Shown piece by piece: positions 1 to 8,400 of a stretch of 31,827 bases of DNA. The stretch is from NCBI GenBank assembly GCA_934597165.1, contig CAKTQP010000022.1, forward strand, positions 1 to 31,827. The letters are read 5' to 3'. Under the pieces are notes generated by a model that saw only the letters and a list, made by a program, of their open reading frames with translations, made no database searches and had not been told where the DNA came from. Every line of letters begins with the position of its first letter. The first letter of the stretch is position 1. Both the position numbers and the translations under genes were made by a program. The stretch comes from an uncultured Oscillospiraceae bacterium (GTDB taxonomy: Bacteria; Bacillota; Clostridia; Oscillospirales; Oscillospiraceae).

Positions 1-58
1 AATCAGAATCGAATATCGTAGCGACCAGCTCCGCAGTGCGGAGAGCGTAGAAAACGCC

Positions 59-109
59 AGCGTCCAGTAACTTCACCGGCAGGTGAGGAGACTGGGCGCT
101 TTTTGTTTT
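59..109 (+). terminator. Probable rho-independent terminator before the packaging genes
   Basis: Arms at 59-68 (AGCGTCCAGT) and 91-100 (ACTGGGCGCT) pair with one G-U wobble, enclose a smaller CACC/GGTG stem, and are followed by TTTTTGTTTTG. It would end an upstream prophage transcript outside the window just before the HNH gene. Bases 1-58 hold no recognisable gene. Confidence 0.5.
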
Positions 110-129
110 GCCTGGAGGTGATAGCCCAG

Positions 130-504
130 ATGCAGGAATTGACGCCGGAGGTGCTGGCGCGCTGGATCCCGGCGCTGTGTGAGGCGGGGGCGCTGTGGCG
201 GTTTTACAAGACGCCGGAGTGGCGTCGGCTCCGGCGGCAGGTGTTGGAACGTTGGCACGGGGAGTGCGCCTGGTGTGCTGGGGCGGCGCCGTCGCTGGTG
301 GTGCGGGCGGAGACGGTGCATCACGTGTACCCGGTCAAGACCCATCCAGCCTGGGCGCTGAGCGAGTTCGTGACCACGCCGGAGGGCAAGCGGGTGCGCA
401 ACCTGGTGCCGCTGTGCCACGACTGTCACGACCGTGCCCATCAGCGCATGGGCTACCGTCCATCGCCGCCGTCCGCACCGCCGCTGACGCCGGAGCGCTG
501 GTAG
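130..504 (+). CDS. HNH endonuclease, phage packaging-associated
   Basis: A 124-residue HNH nuclease. Visible elements are an N-terminal FYKTPEWRRLR segment (residues 25-35), a CxxC zinc knuckle (C46, C49), the HH of the catalytic core (H64-H65), N91 and a second CxxC with histidines (C96-H97-D98-C99-H100). In HK97-type phages an HNH protein next to the terminase is needed for specific cleavage at the cos site, and this gene sits just upstream of both terminase genes. I chose ATG 130 because GGAGGTGA at 114-121 lies 8 nt upstream; the frame is open back to a TTG at 103, but that overlaps the terminator T-run. Confidence 0.88.
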   Translation: MQELTPEVLARWIPALCEAGALWRFYKTPEWRRLRRQVLERWHGECAWCAGAAPSLVVRAETVHHVYPVKTHPAWALSEFVTTPEGKRVRNLVPLCHDCHDRAHQRMGYRPSPPSAPPLTPERW

Positions 505-706
505 CGACACCCCCCATCCCCCTATGCCCCCGTTCACGGGGGATGCCAGCAACGGCAAAGGGGCTCCAGTAAGTGGCGGCTGGCTCCGGCTGGAAAGTTT
601 GACGGGGGACTACAGGGGGAATATCAGAGAACACGCCTACGCACAAAATTTCCGGGGCGTGTGAGGAAACATCCGGCGGAGACCGGGGAGAGGAGGCGGC
701 CAGACC
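505..706. other. Gene-free packaging-region spacer, possible cos region
   Basis: About 200 bases without a convincing gene between the HNH nuclease and the small terminase. It contains a perfect hairpin CCCCCG-TTCA-CGGGGG (527-542) and runs of G and C. In HNH-terminase phages the cohesive-end site is commonly in this place; that is inference by position, and no cut site can be identified. Confidence 0.3.
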
Positions 707-1006
707 GTGGCAAAAGTGAAGAGCGTGCGGCAGCAGGTGCGGGACTCCATCACCGGTCAGCTGCTGGACAAGTTGGGCTGTGAGAAGCTGCCCAGGGAGC
801 TGGAACACCAGGTGAAGACCTACATGGGGTTCTATGACCGGTTCGGGGCACTGGAGGCGGCCATCGCTGACTTCGAGGTGGGCGGGAAGCTCTATCTGGA
901 GTGCAGCAAGGAGCTGCGGCAGGTGGCGCGGGAGATGCGGAGCATCCTGGATTTCCTGGGCTGCCGTCCGCCGGACGGCCATGCGGGCGGGTACATCGAG
1001 CTGTGA
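707..1006 (+). CDS. terS: Terminase small subunit (P27-like)
   Basis: A 99-residue, largely helical protein directly before and overlapping the large terminase, the usual place for the DNA-recognition subunit of the packaging motor. Size and the pattern of charged helices fit the P27-like small-terminase family; no catalytic motif is expected. It starts at GTG 707 (MAKVKS) with AGGAGG at about 691-696. Its stop overlaps the GTG of the next gene (GTGA), implying translational coupling. Assignment rests on context plus general resemblance. Confidence 0.75.
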   Translation: MAKVKSVRQQVRDSITGQLLDKLGCEKLPRELEHQVKTYMGFYDRFGALEAAIADFEVGGKLYLECSKELRQVAREMRSILDFLGCRPPDGHAGGYIEL

Positions 1007-2688
1007 CCGGGCGAGATTTGCCAGCGGCTGCCCACAGCCCCTATCTGTGGCCGTACATCGACGGCATTTTGTCCGGGCGCATCGTCCACTGTCGGGAACA
1101 GGAGCTGATGCTGGAAAACCTGCTGCTGCCGGTGCTGGAGCGGCCGGACGTGTGGTTTGACGAGGGTGCCGTTGCCCAGGGGCTGACCCTGCAAAAGTAT
1201 TTTCCCTACGACCTGCTGCCCTGGGAGGTGTTCTTGTTCGCTGTCATCGCTGGCGTCAAGTTCGTCGGCTCCAATGACATCTACTTCGACGAGATCCGCA
1301 TCATCGTGGGGCGGGGCAACGGGAAGAACGGGTTCATCGACTTTTTGGCCTTCTATTTCATCAGCCCCGCCCACGGGGTCATGGGCTATGATGTGGACCT
1401 GCTGGCCAACAGCGAGGAGCAGGCCAAGACCAGCTTTGCCGACCTGTTCCAGCTCATCACCCAGCCCGCCGACCCCAGGCAGGCCAGGGCGCTGGCGGCC
1501 AACTTCCACGCCACTTTGACTGTCATCGAGGGGCGCAAGACCCGCAGCGCCATCCGCTACAACACCAGCTCCAAGCGGGGCAAGGACAGCAAGCGCACCG
1601 GGTGCCTCATCCTGGACGAGACCCACGAGTATCTGGACTTCTCCAACATCAACACCCTCCGCAGCGGCATGGGTAAGCGGCGGAACAGCCGGGTCATCGA
1701 GATCAGCACCAACGGCAACGTCCGTGGGGCGGTCTTTGACCGGCGGCGGCAGCAGGATGTGGACACGCTGCGCTTTTACAACCCGGAGAACCGGACGTTC
1801 GTGTTCTGGTGCCGCATCGAACAGGAATCGGAATGGGAAGACCCGGCGTGCTGGGGGAAGGCCAACCCGTCTTTGGACGCCTTTCCCACGCTCCGGGCGC
1901 AGATGGCCAAGGAGGTGCGGGAGATGCCCTACAACCTGGAGTATTTTCCGGAGTTCATGGCCAAGCGGATGAACTTTCCCGTGGGCAACAAAGACCTTGA
2001 GGTGGCCAGTTGGGAGGACATCTGTGCCACGGACCAGCCACTCATCGACCTGACCGGACGCCCCTGCGTAGGCGGTATCGACTACGCCCGCACCAACGAC
2101 TTTGTGAGCTGCTTCCTGCGCTTCCGGGTGGATAAGATGCACTATCTCATCCAACACACTTTTATTTGCGCTCAGAGTCGGGACCTGCCTGGCATCAAGG
2201 CGCCGCTGCGGGAGTGGGAGGCCAAGGGGGATGTGGAGTTCGTCTACGATGTGGAGGTTCCGGCGGCGTTGGTGGCAGAGTGGTTCGCCAAGAAGGCCAA
2301 GCGCTACCAGGTGCTGACCATCGCCATCGACTCCTTCCGGTTCTCCCTGCTCTCCCACGCTCTGCGCAGCGTGGGCTTTGACTCCCAGAATCGAAAGAAC
2401 ATCTGGCTGGTGCGCCCCAGCGATCTGCAAAAGGCGTTCCCGGTCATCAACAGCGCTTTTATCACCCACACCCTGGCCATCGGTGACTGTCCGGTGTTCC
2501 GGTGGGCGGCCAACAACACCAAGAAGGAGCGGGTGGGGCAGAACTGGCAGTACGCTAAGATCGAACCCAATTACCGGAAGAACGACCCGTTCATGGCCTT
2601 TGCCGCCACCTTTGCGGTGGATCACCTGTTGCCGGAGGGCGAAGATGCAGAGTCGCTGGAAGAATTCCCAGACCTGATGGTTTGGTGA
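1003..2688 (+). CDS. terL: Terminase large subunit
   Basis: A 561-residue packaging ATPase-nuclease that pumps DNA into the prohead and cuts it. The Walker A-like segment reads VGRGNGKN and the Walker B segment CLILDETHEYLD, the signature of Terminase_1 proteins. The C-terminal half carries acidic nuclease-domain segments (GGIDYARTNDF, IAIDSF, NDPFMAF). The frame is open upstream to 901, but GTG 1003 overlapping the small-subunit stop is the natural start. Length is normal for the family and no damage is seen. Confidence 0.93.
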   Translation: MTGRDLPAAAHSPYLWPYIDGILSGRIVHCREQELMLENLLLPVLERPDVWFDEGAVAQGLTLQKYFPYDLLPWEVFLFAVIAGVKFVGSNDIYFDEIRIIVGRGNGKNGFIDFLAFYFISPAHGVMGYDVDLLANSEEQAKTSFADLFQLITQPADPRQARALAANFHATLTVIEGRKTRSAIRYNTSSKRGKDSKRTGCLILDETHEYLDFSNINTLRSGMGKRRNSRVIEISTNGNVRGAVFDRRRQQDVDTLRFYNPENRTFVFWCRIEQESEWEDPACWGKANPSLDAFPTLRAQMAKEVREMPYNLEYFPEFMAKRMNFPVGNKDLEVASWEDICATDQPLIDLTGRPCVGGIDYARTNDFVSCFLRFRVDKMHYLIQHTFICAQSRDLPGIKAPLREWEAKGDVEFVYDVEVPAALVAEWFAKKAKRYQVLTIAIDSFRFSLLSHALRSVGFDSQNRKNIWLVRPSDLQKAFPVINSAFITHTLAIGDCPVFRWAANNTKKERVGQNWQYAKIEPNYRKNDPFMAFAATFAVDHLLPEGEDAESLEEFPDLMVW

Positions 2689-2704
2689 CGAGAGGAGGGA
2701 TGAT

Positions 2705-3862
2705 TTGTTGTTTATTACAGACTTTTTGAAGCGGCGGTTCTCGACCACGGAAGTCCAGGACGCCGCTTATAGTGACGCGGAGTCCCTCCGGTTCCAGGGG
2801 ATCGCCTATCAGGTGGCGGTGGGCTACATCGAGGAGATTTTGGCGGGGTGCGAGTTCCGGGTGTTTGAGCATGGCAAGTCCGTCCAGAACGCCCACTGGG
2901 TGGCGCTGAACTATGCGCCCAACCCCAACCTGTCCGCCTATGAGCTGAAACGGGGGTGGATCCACCGGTACTACTACCACAATCAGGCGGCACTGATACC
3001 TCTCATGAATCAGCTGTATCTGGCAGAGGATTTCCAGGTGGATGCCCGGCCGCTGGGGGAGGACCAGCTGGTGGGGGTGGTCATCGGGGCGGAAAATTCG
3101 TTCCAGCTGAACTACCCGGTGCGGGTGTCCAACGCCTACGTCATCCGTCAGCGGGACAAGCCCATCTTAAATCTGCTCCGGCAGATGTTCCTGAGCTACG
3201 ACACCATCATGGGCTACGCCCTGGCCGGGTATCGTGCCACCAACGGGGCGAAATATGTGCTGGACTACAGCGGGTATCCCACCGGCGATGACAACTTCGC
3301 CACCCTTTGGAAGACCCGCCTGCAGCAGCAGGTGAAATCCTTCGCTGAGGCGCAAAATGGGGTGTTCCCACAGACCAAGAGCCTGAAGCTGACCCAGCTG
3401 GGACCGTCCACCACGGCACGGAAGAGCGCTGACGACCTGATCGCTCTGCGCAAGGACGCCTTTGCGGTGGTGGCGGAGGCGTTCCGGCTGCCGGTGAGCT
3501 TGCTGGAGGGGAACATGACCAACATCGGCGACCTGTTCGCCCAGGCTATGACCGCCTGCATCCTGCCGGTGGCGCGGATGCTCTCCTGTGAGCTGACCCG
3601 CAAGACCTATTCGCCCAGTGAAATTGCTCATGGGAGCCGCATCGTGGTGGACACCACCAACTGCCGGTATGTGGACATCCTGACGGCGGCGGCCAACGCG
3701 GACAAGCTCATTGCGTCCAGCGTGGCGGACACCGACGAGGTGCGCGATCTGCTGGGGATGGAACCCATCGGAGAGCCGTGGGCGAAGGTGCATCGGATTA
3801 CGAAGAACTATGAGCTGGCGTCCAACCTGACGTCAGCGGAAGGGAGTGACACAGGTGCCTAA
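2705..3862 (+). CDS. Phage portal protein (HK97 family)
   Basis: A 385-residue portal, the dodecameric ring at the capsid vertex through which DNA passes and onto which the neck assembles. Recognisable segments are the LSAYELKRGWI region near residue 80, the YxLDYSGYP region in the middle, and the helical KSADDLIALRKDAFAVVAEAFRLP segment with the following LLEG typical of HK97-family portals. It begins with TTG (2705 or 2708) after GAGAGGAGGG; no ATG is available nearby. The 3' end overlaps the protease gene. Confidence 0.9.
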   Translation: MLFITDFLKRRFSTTEVQDAAYSDAESLRFQGIAYQVAVGYIEEILAGCEFRVFEHGKSVQNAHWVALNYAPNPNLSAYELKRGWIHRYYYHNQAALIPLMNQLYLAEDFQVDARPLGEDQLVGVVIGAENSFQLNYPVRVSNAYVIRQRDKPILNLLRQMFLSYDTIMGYALAGYRATNGAKYVLDYSGYPTGDDNFATLWKTRLQQQVKSFAEAQNGVFPQTKSLKLTQLGPSTTARKSADDLIALRKDAFAVVAEAFRLPVSLLEGNMTNIGDLFAQAMTACILPVARMLSCELTRKTYSPSEIAHGSRIVVDTTNCRYVDILTAAANADKLIASSVADTDEVRDLLGMEPIGEPWAKVHRITKNYELASNLTSAEGSDTGA

Positions 3863-4586
3863 GCACTACTATTCCATGACGCAGCCCCAGGCGGGCGGGC
3901 CGGTGGAGCTGTATATCTATGGGGACATCCTCTGCGAGGACGAACCCACGCCGCCGGGGAGCATGAGCAGCCATCGGCTGGCCACTGCCCTGGAGGGGCT
4001 GAACGCCAGCGCCGTCACCGTCTACATCAACAGCTATGGCGGCCACACCAGCGAGGGGCTGGCCATCTACCACGCTCTGCGTCGGCTGGAGTGCCCCATC
4101 ACCACCGTCTGTGACGGCTTCGCCTGCTCTGCCGCCTCTCTGGTCTATATGGCCGGCGACCGGCGGGTGATGCAGCAGGCCAGCCTGCTGATGATCCACA
4201 ACGCCTGGCTGCCCGCCTGCGGCAACGCTGCCCAGCTGCGGAAGGTGGCAGAGGACTTGGACAAGATCAGCGCTGCTGGGCGTGCCATCTATCGGGCGGC
4301 GGTGACCATCAGCGATGAGGAGCTGGACACGCTGTTGGACAACGAGAGCTGGATCGCACCGGAGGAGGCGGTGGCCATGGGCTTTGCCACAGAGGTGGCG
4401 GACGTGGCGCCCAAGAGCCTGCCCAGCCAGTCCTGTGGGCGGCTGGTGTTCCAGCGGCTGCTGGATGGAGCCAATGTGCCCATCCATGTGGCGGTGTGCC
4501 AGGAGCAGAAACCGAAGGCTGACCCGGATTTGGGGGCGGCTGTGGAGCAGTTTGTGACCAGCGCGTTTCAGGCGCTGGGGAAGTGA
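3846..4586 (+). CDS. ClpP-like prohead maturation protease
   Basis: A 246-residue serine protease of the ClpP/crotonase fold used by many HK97-type phages to process the capsid or its scaffold. The INSYGG oxyanion-loop segment, the nucleophile region GFACSAASLVYMAG and the catalytic histidine in LLMIHNAW are all visible, followed by the usual helical segment with LDKI. It overlaps the portal by 17 nt and precedes the capsid gene, as is standard. The start is GTG 3846, or GTG 3855 which has better ribosome-site spacing. Confidence 0.93.
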   Translation: MTQVPKHYYSMTQPQAGGPVELYIYGDILCEDEPTPPGSMSSHRLATALEGLNASAVTVYINSYGGHTSEGLAIYHALRRLECPITTVCDGFACSAASLVYMAGDRRVMQQASLLMIHNAWLPACGNAAQLRKVAEDLDKISAAGRAIYRAAVTISDEELDTLLDNESWIAPEEAVAMGFATEVADVAPKSLPSQSCGRLVFQRLLDGANVPIHVAVCQEQKPKADPDLGAAVEQFVTSAFQALGK

Positions 4587-4601
4587 CAAGGAGGAACGTA
4601 T

Positions 4602-5846
4602 ATGTCTGTAAAGATCACCAACGCAGAAGAACTGGGCAGAGCCATTGCCGAAGCCTATCAGTCCGGCGACCAGGTTGCCCAGGTGACCGCCTGGCAGGGT
4701 TTTTGCCGGGCGCTGTCTGACCAGGTGCGGCAGGATGCCGCCGCCATCGGCCAGCAGATGGACGCGGACGCCCTGCGGCAGCGGGGCTATCGGGTGCTGA
4801 CCCAGGCGGAGCACAAGTTTTGGGCGCGGGTCATTGACGCCATGAACGCGCCCCAGCCCAAGCAGGCCTTTGCCACCATCGTGGGCAGCACCAACGGCGA
4901 GGACATGATGCCCACCACCATCCTGGAGGACGTCTATCAGGACTTGCAGCACAGCCATCCGCTGCTCAGCGCCATCGGCATTGAGTACACCGGCTACGTC
5001 ATCAAGTGGGTGCTCAACACCCACACCGCCGCCCCGGCCAAGTACGGCAGCATCACCGACGAGATCACCAAGGAGATCACCTCCAGCTTCTCCGTCATCG
5101 ACACCCATCAGAATATGCTCTCCTGCTACGCCATCGTGGAGAAGGGGATGCTGGATCTGGGTCCGGTGTGGCTGGACGGCTACGTGCGCACCTGCATGGT
5201 GGAGGGGATGGCGCAGGCCATGGAGAAGGCAGCCATCTCCGGCACCGGCAAGGACAGCCCGGTGGGCATGGACAGAGACCTGTCCGCCGCCTACACCGAT
5301 GCCTCCGGCTACACCCAGAAGACGGCTGTCGAAGTGACCAGCTTTGACGCGGCCAGCTACGGCGCTCTGGTGGCCAAGCTGGCCACTGCCGCCAACGGGC
5401 AGGCGCGGAACGTGATGGCGCACAAGCTGGGGCTGATCTGCAACGTGAAGGACTACCTGACCAAGGTCATGCCCGCCACCACCGTGCTGACTCCGGCGGG
5501 GAACTATGTCAACAACGTCCTGCCCATCCCCACGGAGATCTTCCCCACCACAGAGCTGGCAGAAGGGAAGGCCATTTTGGGGCTGCTGGATCTGTACAAG
5601 TTCTTTGCCGGCTCCGGCCCGGAGGGGGTCATTGAGTATGACGACTCCGTGAAGTTCTTGCAGAATCAGCGGGCGTTCCGGATGGTGCAGTATCACACCG
5701 GCCGTCCGCTGGACAACAACTGCTTCCTCCTGCTGGACATCAGCAAGCTGGAGCCGCTGTTCTGGAGCGTCAAGCAGGTGGCAGAGGCTAGTGCGGCTGC
5801 TGATTCCGGAAGTGAAACTCCGTCCAATCCGTCCGAGGGTGGCTAA
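4602..5846 (+). CDS. Phage major capsid protein (HK97 fold)
   Basis: A 414-residue major capsid protein. The N-terminal ~90 residues are helical and charged and probably act as a scaffold domain removed by the preceding protease. The following PTTILEDVYQDLQHSHPLLSAIG segment, the central domain and the C-terminal VKFLQNQRAFRMVQYHTGRP segment fit the HK97 fold. AAGGAGG is well placed before ATG 4602. The Ser/Gly/Pro-rich extreme C terminus is probably flexible. Confidence 0.92.
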   Translation: MSVKITNAEELGRAIAEAYQSGDQVAQVTAWQGFCRALSDQVRQDAAAIGQQMDADALRQRGYRVLTQAEHKFWARVIDAMNAPQPKQAFATIVGSTNGEDMMPTTILEDVYQDLQHSHPLLSAIGIEYTGYVIKWVLNTHTAAPAKYGSITDEITKEITSSFSVIDTHQNMLSCYAIVEKGMLDLGPVWLDGYVRTCMVEGMAQAMEKAAISGTGKDSPVGMDRDLSAAYTDASGYTQKTAVEVTSFDAASYGALVAKLATAANGQARNVMAHKLGLICNVKDYLTKVMPATTVLTPAGNYVNNVLPIPTEIFPTTELAEGKAILGLLDLYKFFAGSGPEGVIEYDDSVKFLQNQRAFRMVQYHTGRPLDNNCFLLLDISKLEPLFWSVKQVAEASAAADSGSETPSNPSEGG

Positions 5847-5849
5847 CCC

Positions 5850-6155
5850 ATGGCGGAGACCGTGACGGCGCTGCTGCCGTTGGTGAAGCGGGCGCTGAAC
5901 ATCACCTGGGAGTCGGAGGAGACGGAACTGCGTCTGAACGACCTGATCGCGGACGCCGTGCCCACCATGCGGTTCAAGCTGGGGGCACCGGAGGGGTTCG
6001 ACTTCTCCGCGCCCTCCCCGGCGCGGAACCTGCTGCTGACCTACTGCCGGTATGGGTACAACGGGATGGCGGAGCAGTTCGATGACGCCTATGCCCAGGA
6101 CTTGCTGTCCGTTCGGGCGGCGTTTTTGGTGGGGGTGGAGCTGGATGAAGCGTGA
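5850..6155 (+). CDS. Head-tail connector protein (gp6-like)
   Basis: A 101-residue protein beginning with a helical LVKRALNITWESEETELRLNDLI segment, typical of gp6-like connectors that bind below the portal. It contains a central NLLLTYCRYGYNG motif. It follows the capsid stop by three bases and overlaps the next gene by 11 nt. Confidence 0.85.
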   Translation: MAETVTALLPLVKRALNITWESEETELRLNDLIADAVPTMRFKLGAPEGFDFSAPSPARNLLLTYCRYGYNGMAEQFDDAYAQDLLSVRAAFLVGVELDEA

Positions 6156-6474
6156 CACGACCTATCGCGACGGACAGATGGAGGTCTACCGTGCCTCCTC
6201 TGCCCGGAACCCGCAGGTCATGAGCGACCTGACCCATGTGGTGACACTGCTGTATAACGAGATGTCCCAGCGGGTGCAGGATACGGAGTTCGCCGGGCAG
6301 AAGGGGTTCGACCTGTCCCGGAAGGTGGCCACGCCGCGGCTGCCGGAGGCTATCCCGGCGGACACCACATTGTGGGTGCTCATCGGGGCGGACTTATACA
6401 GCGTGCAGTGGGTGGACAAGTCGCCCACTACGTTCTACTGGTATATGGAGAGGGTGAGACGGATTGAGAGATAA
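6145..6474 (+). CDS. Phage head closure / head-tail adaptor protein
   Basis: A 109-residue neck protein starting at ATG 6145 inside the end of the connector gene. The sequence from YRASSARNPQVM to WVDKSPTTFYWYMERV is the beta-rich pattern of small head-closure proteins that seal the portal and attach the tail. Assignment combines size, order and general resemblance. Upstream codons of this open frame are a shadow of the connector gene. Confidence 0.7.
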   Translation: MKRDTTYRDGQMEVYRASSARNPQVMSDLTHVVTLLYNEMSQRVQDTEFAGQKGFDLSRKVATPRLPEAIPADTTLWVLIGADLYSVQWVDKSPTTFYWYMERVRRIER

Positions 6475-6823
6475 GATTCAGGAGGCGCTGGAGCAGCTGG
6501 ACAGCTATGTTCAGTACGGCAACGTCCGCAACCGCAGCGACGCCCTGCCACAGCTGAACTACACGGTGTTCTGTCGCAAAAATGCCAAGGTGAACCAGGG
6601 GCGCACCGACTTGACGGTGTACTGGGAGGTGTCCATCGTGCGGGAGAACGAGGTGCCCATGGATGAGGTGGAGCGGTATCTGGAGACGCTGGGGGCTATC
6701 CCCGGCTTGAAGGTGGCCAGTGATGCCATCCAGTTTTGGGCCCAGTACATGGACGGCACCAAGTGCCAGCTGGAGGCGGTGGCGCTGTCCTTTGTGGAGA
6801 GCACAAAACGGAGGCTGTCCTGA
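6464..6823 (+). CDS. Phage neck or tail-completion protein, uncharacterised
   Basis: A 119-residue protein starting at TTG 6464, overlapping the previous gene by 11 nt; its stop overlaps the next ATG (TGATG). The sequence is mixed alpha/beta (NYTVFCRKNAKVNQGRTDLTVYWEVSIV, then DEVERYLETLGAIPG) and resembles the minor capsid/tail-terminator-like proteins found between head closure and gp10 proteins. No catalytic motif is visible. Role inferred from position. Confidence 0.6.
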   Translation: MRDKIQEALEQLDSYVQYGNVRNRSDALPQLNYTVFCRKNAKVNQGRTDLTVYWEVSIVRENEVPMDEVERYLETLGAIPGLKVASDAIQFWAQYMDGTKCQLEAVALSFVESTKRRLS

Positions 6824-7236
6824 TGGGCGGCACGATGCACCTGGAGCGGGAGCAGCTGGATCAGGTGTATGACAAGCTGCTGCACTTCGGCAACGAGGCG
6901 GGCAAGACGGTCAGTCAGGCGCTGCACGACTCCGCCGAGGTCATCGAAGGGGAGATCCATGGGCTGCTGCCTCAGTCGGGGCGGAGCTGGCCGAAGAAAC
7001 GGGTGGCCGCCCGCTCTGCTGCGCCGGGTATCGTGTTCCGAGCGGATTTCGGCGACCTGTTCGTGACCATCCGCACCCGTCCCAACTACAACTATCTGTA
7101 TTTTCCCGATGACGGCCTGAACACCCGACGCCATGTGGGCAATCAGCAGTTCATGGTCCGGGGCGCGGAGGCGTCGGCGCAGGAGGTAGGTCAGCGGGTT
7201 GTTCAGGCGCTGGTGGAGCGATTTGAACAGGAATAA
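6823..7236 (+). CDS. HK97 gp10-like neck protein
   Basis: A 137-residue protein starting at ATG 6823. It has an N-terminal helix and a YNYLYFPDDG...RRHVGNQQFM segment followed by a C-terminal helix ending VVQALVERFEQE, the pattern of HK97 gp10-like proteins at the head-tail joint. It is positioned directly before the tail tube gene. Confidence 0.75.
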   Translation: MGGTMHLEREQLDQVYDKLLHFGNEAGKTVSQALHDSAEVIEGEIHGLLPQSGRSWPKKRVAARSAAPGIVFRADFGDLFVTIRTRPNYNYLYFPDDGLNTRRHVGNQQFMVRGAEASAQEVGQRVVQALVERFEQE

Positions 7237-7248
7237 GGAGGAATGGAA

Positions 7249-7845
7249 ATGGCTGAGGTCTATACCCAGTTTAGTGAGTTTGAATGTAAGCAGATCGGGC
7301 TGAAGCTGAACACCAAGGATACCTATCTTTGGGATTGCATCGGCGAGGTGAGCGTGACCAAGGATCTGGTCAAGGTGGTGAAAAAGTGCCGTGGGGTGGT
7401 GGCCAAGTCCCGCACCAGAGAGGCGGGCACGGGCACCATCAAGGTGAAGGCTCACTGGCCCATCGCCCTGCTGTACGCCTTGCAGGGCATGAACGTGTCC
7501 GGTCTGAAGACGGGGGTGTACGCCTCCGGTGACAGCTGTATCCATCCGGAGGGGTGCCTGACGCTGCTGTTGGAGGACGAGGACGGCAATCTGAAATACA
7601 AGGCGTTCCCGCGGGTCACGCTGGCCTCTGAGGTGGAGGACGCGGTGACCAACGGTGAGGAGGAAGTGGCGGAACAGGAGCTGGAATTTACATACATGAA
7701 AGATGCTGCCGGCTATGGCTGCTACGAGGCGCTGTCGGCGCAGGTGGATGAGACCACTGCTGGCGCCTGGATGAAGACGTTTTCGACGAGTTTGGTGAAG
7801 CCCAGTGGGGACACTGCCGAGACCCCCACCGAGGAAGGAGGCTAA
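7249..7845 (+). CDS. Major tail tube protein
   Basis: A 198-residue tail tube protein. It is beta-rich with segments KQIGLKLNTKD, AHWPIALLYALQGMNVSGLK and a TLASEVEDAVTNGEEEVAEQELEF region, and ends in a low-complexity Thr/Glu/Gly tail. The protein would polymerise into the tube through which DNA is injected; the next genes (chaperone, tape measure) support this. ATG 7249 is preferred over ATG 7243 because AAGGAGG at 7235-7241 is 7 nt upstream of it and only 1 nt upstream of the other. Confidence 0.8.
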   Translation: MAEVYTQFSEFECKQIGLKLNTKDTYLWDCIGEVSVTKDLVKVVKKCRGVVAKSRTREAGTGTIKVKAHWPIALLYALQGMNVSGLKTGVYASGDSCIHPEGCLTLLLEDEDGNLKYKAFPRVTLASEVEDAVTNGEEEVAEQELEFTYMKDAAGYGCYEALSAQVDETTAGAWMKTFSTSLVKPSGDTAETPTEEGG

Positions 7846-7848
7846 GGG

Positions 7849-8220
7849 ATGATGCAGCACGCAATGCCCACGACGGTACAGACCCTGGTCTTGCGGAGCG
7901 GGGAACAGGTGCCTATGACCTTGAATATGTACGCCCTCTATCAGCTGAAACAGCAGAAGAAGGGGCTGTATACCCGCATCAACCACATCCTGATGAAGGG
8001 GGCGGAGGATGTGATCGACAACGCCACGGTGCTCTACTGCGGCTATCTGTGCGCCAACCTGGAGACGCTGGAGCAGTGCATGAGCGAGGAGGCGTTTTTG
8101 CGGCAGCTGCCGGAGAGCCTGATGGCGGTCATCCGAGCGGCGTCCCAGCTGCTGGGCGTCCAAAACCCTCCCGGTTCCGCAGTGGCCTCCGGCGCTGCGG
8201 GCGAGGGCGAGGGGGCGTAA
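7849..8220 (+). CDS. Tail assembly chaperone (gpG-like)
   Basis: A 123-residue protein between tail tube and tape measure genes, where siphoviruses encode the chaperone that coats the tape measure during tail assembly. A helical core (MYALYQLKQQKKGLYTRINH, LETLEQCMSEEAFLRQLPESL) is followed by a Gly/Ala/Glu-rich tail. An open frame in the -1 register continues to the tape measure gene, matching the gpG/gpGT frameshift arrangement; a GGGGG run at 8211-8215 lies just before the stop codon. Start is ATG 7849 or 7852. Confidence 0.8.
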   Translation: MMQHAMPTTVQTLVLRSGEQVPMTLNMYALYQLKQQKKGLYTRINHILMKGAEDVIDNATVLYCGYLCANLETLEQCMSEEAFLRQLPESLMAVIRAASQLLGVQNPPGSAVASGAAGEGEGA

Positions 8221-8225
8221 CGCTG

Positions 8226-8399
8226 GTGCTGGAGGAGGTGGCGGACTGGTACACGCTGTTCGTGCTGGCCCACCACATCCCGGAGGAGACGTTCTGGTTT
8301 GCTGACCTGTCCTTCTTATTTGAGGTGGCGGCCAACTGGACGGCTTTTCAGGAGCACCAGGCGTATCTGATGGAACGGGACCGAGAGAGGAGGCGGTGA
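8226..8399 (+). CDS. Tail assembly chaperone second part (gpT-like frameshift extension)
   Basis: A 57-residue frame in the -1 register relative to the upstream chaperone, ending immediately before the tape measure gene. Its WYTLFVLAHHIPEETFWFADLSFLFEV sequence is typical of the T extension of tail chaperones. It could be made as a 183-residue fusion if ribosomes slip back on G-GGG at 8211-8214, or start alone at GTG 8226. The lambda precedent favours the fusion. Boundaries of the expressed product are therefore uncertain. Confidence 0.65.
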   Translation: MLEEVADWYTLFVLAHHIPEETFWFADLSFLFEVAANWTAFQEHQAYLMERDRERRR

Positions 8400-8400
8400 G

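Noticed and set aside
892..6158. Long - strand frames opposite terminase, capsid and protease genes (892-2748 and 3798-6158)
   Set aside because: They mirror well-recognised + strand genes, show no family motifs, and have no ribosome sites.
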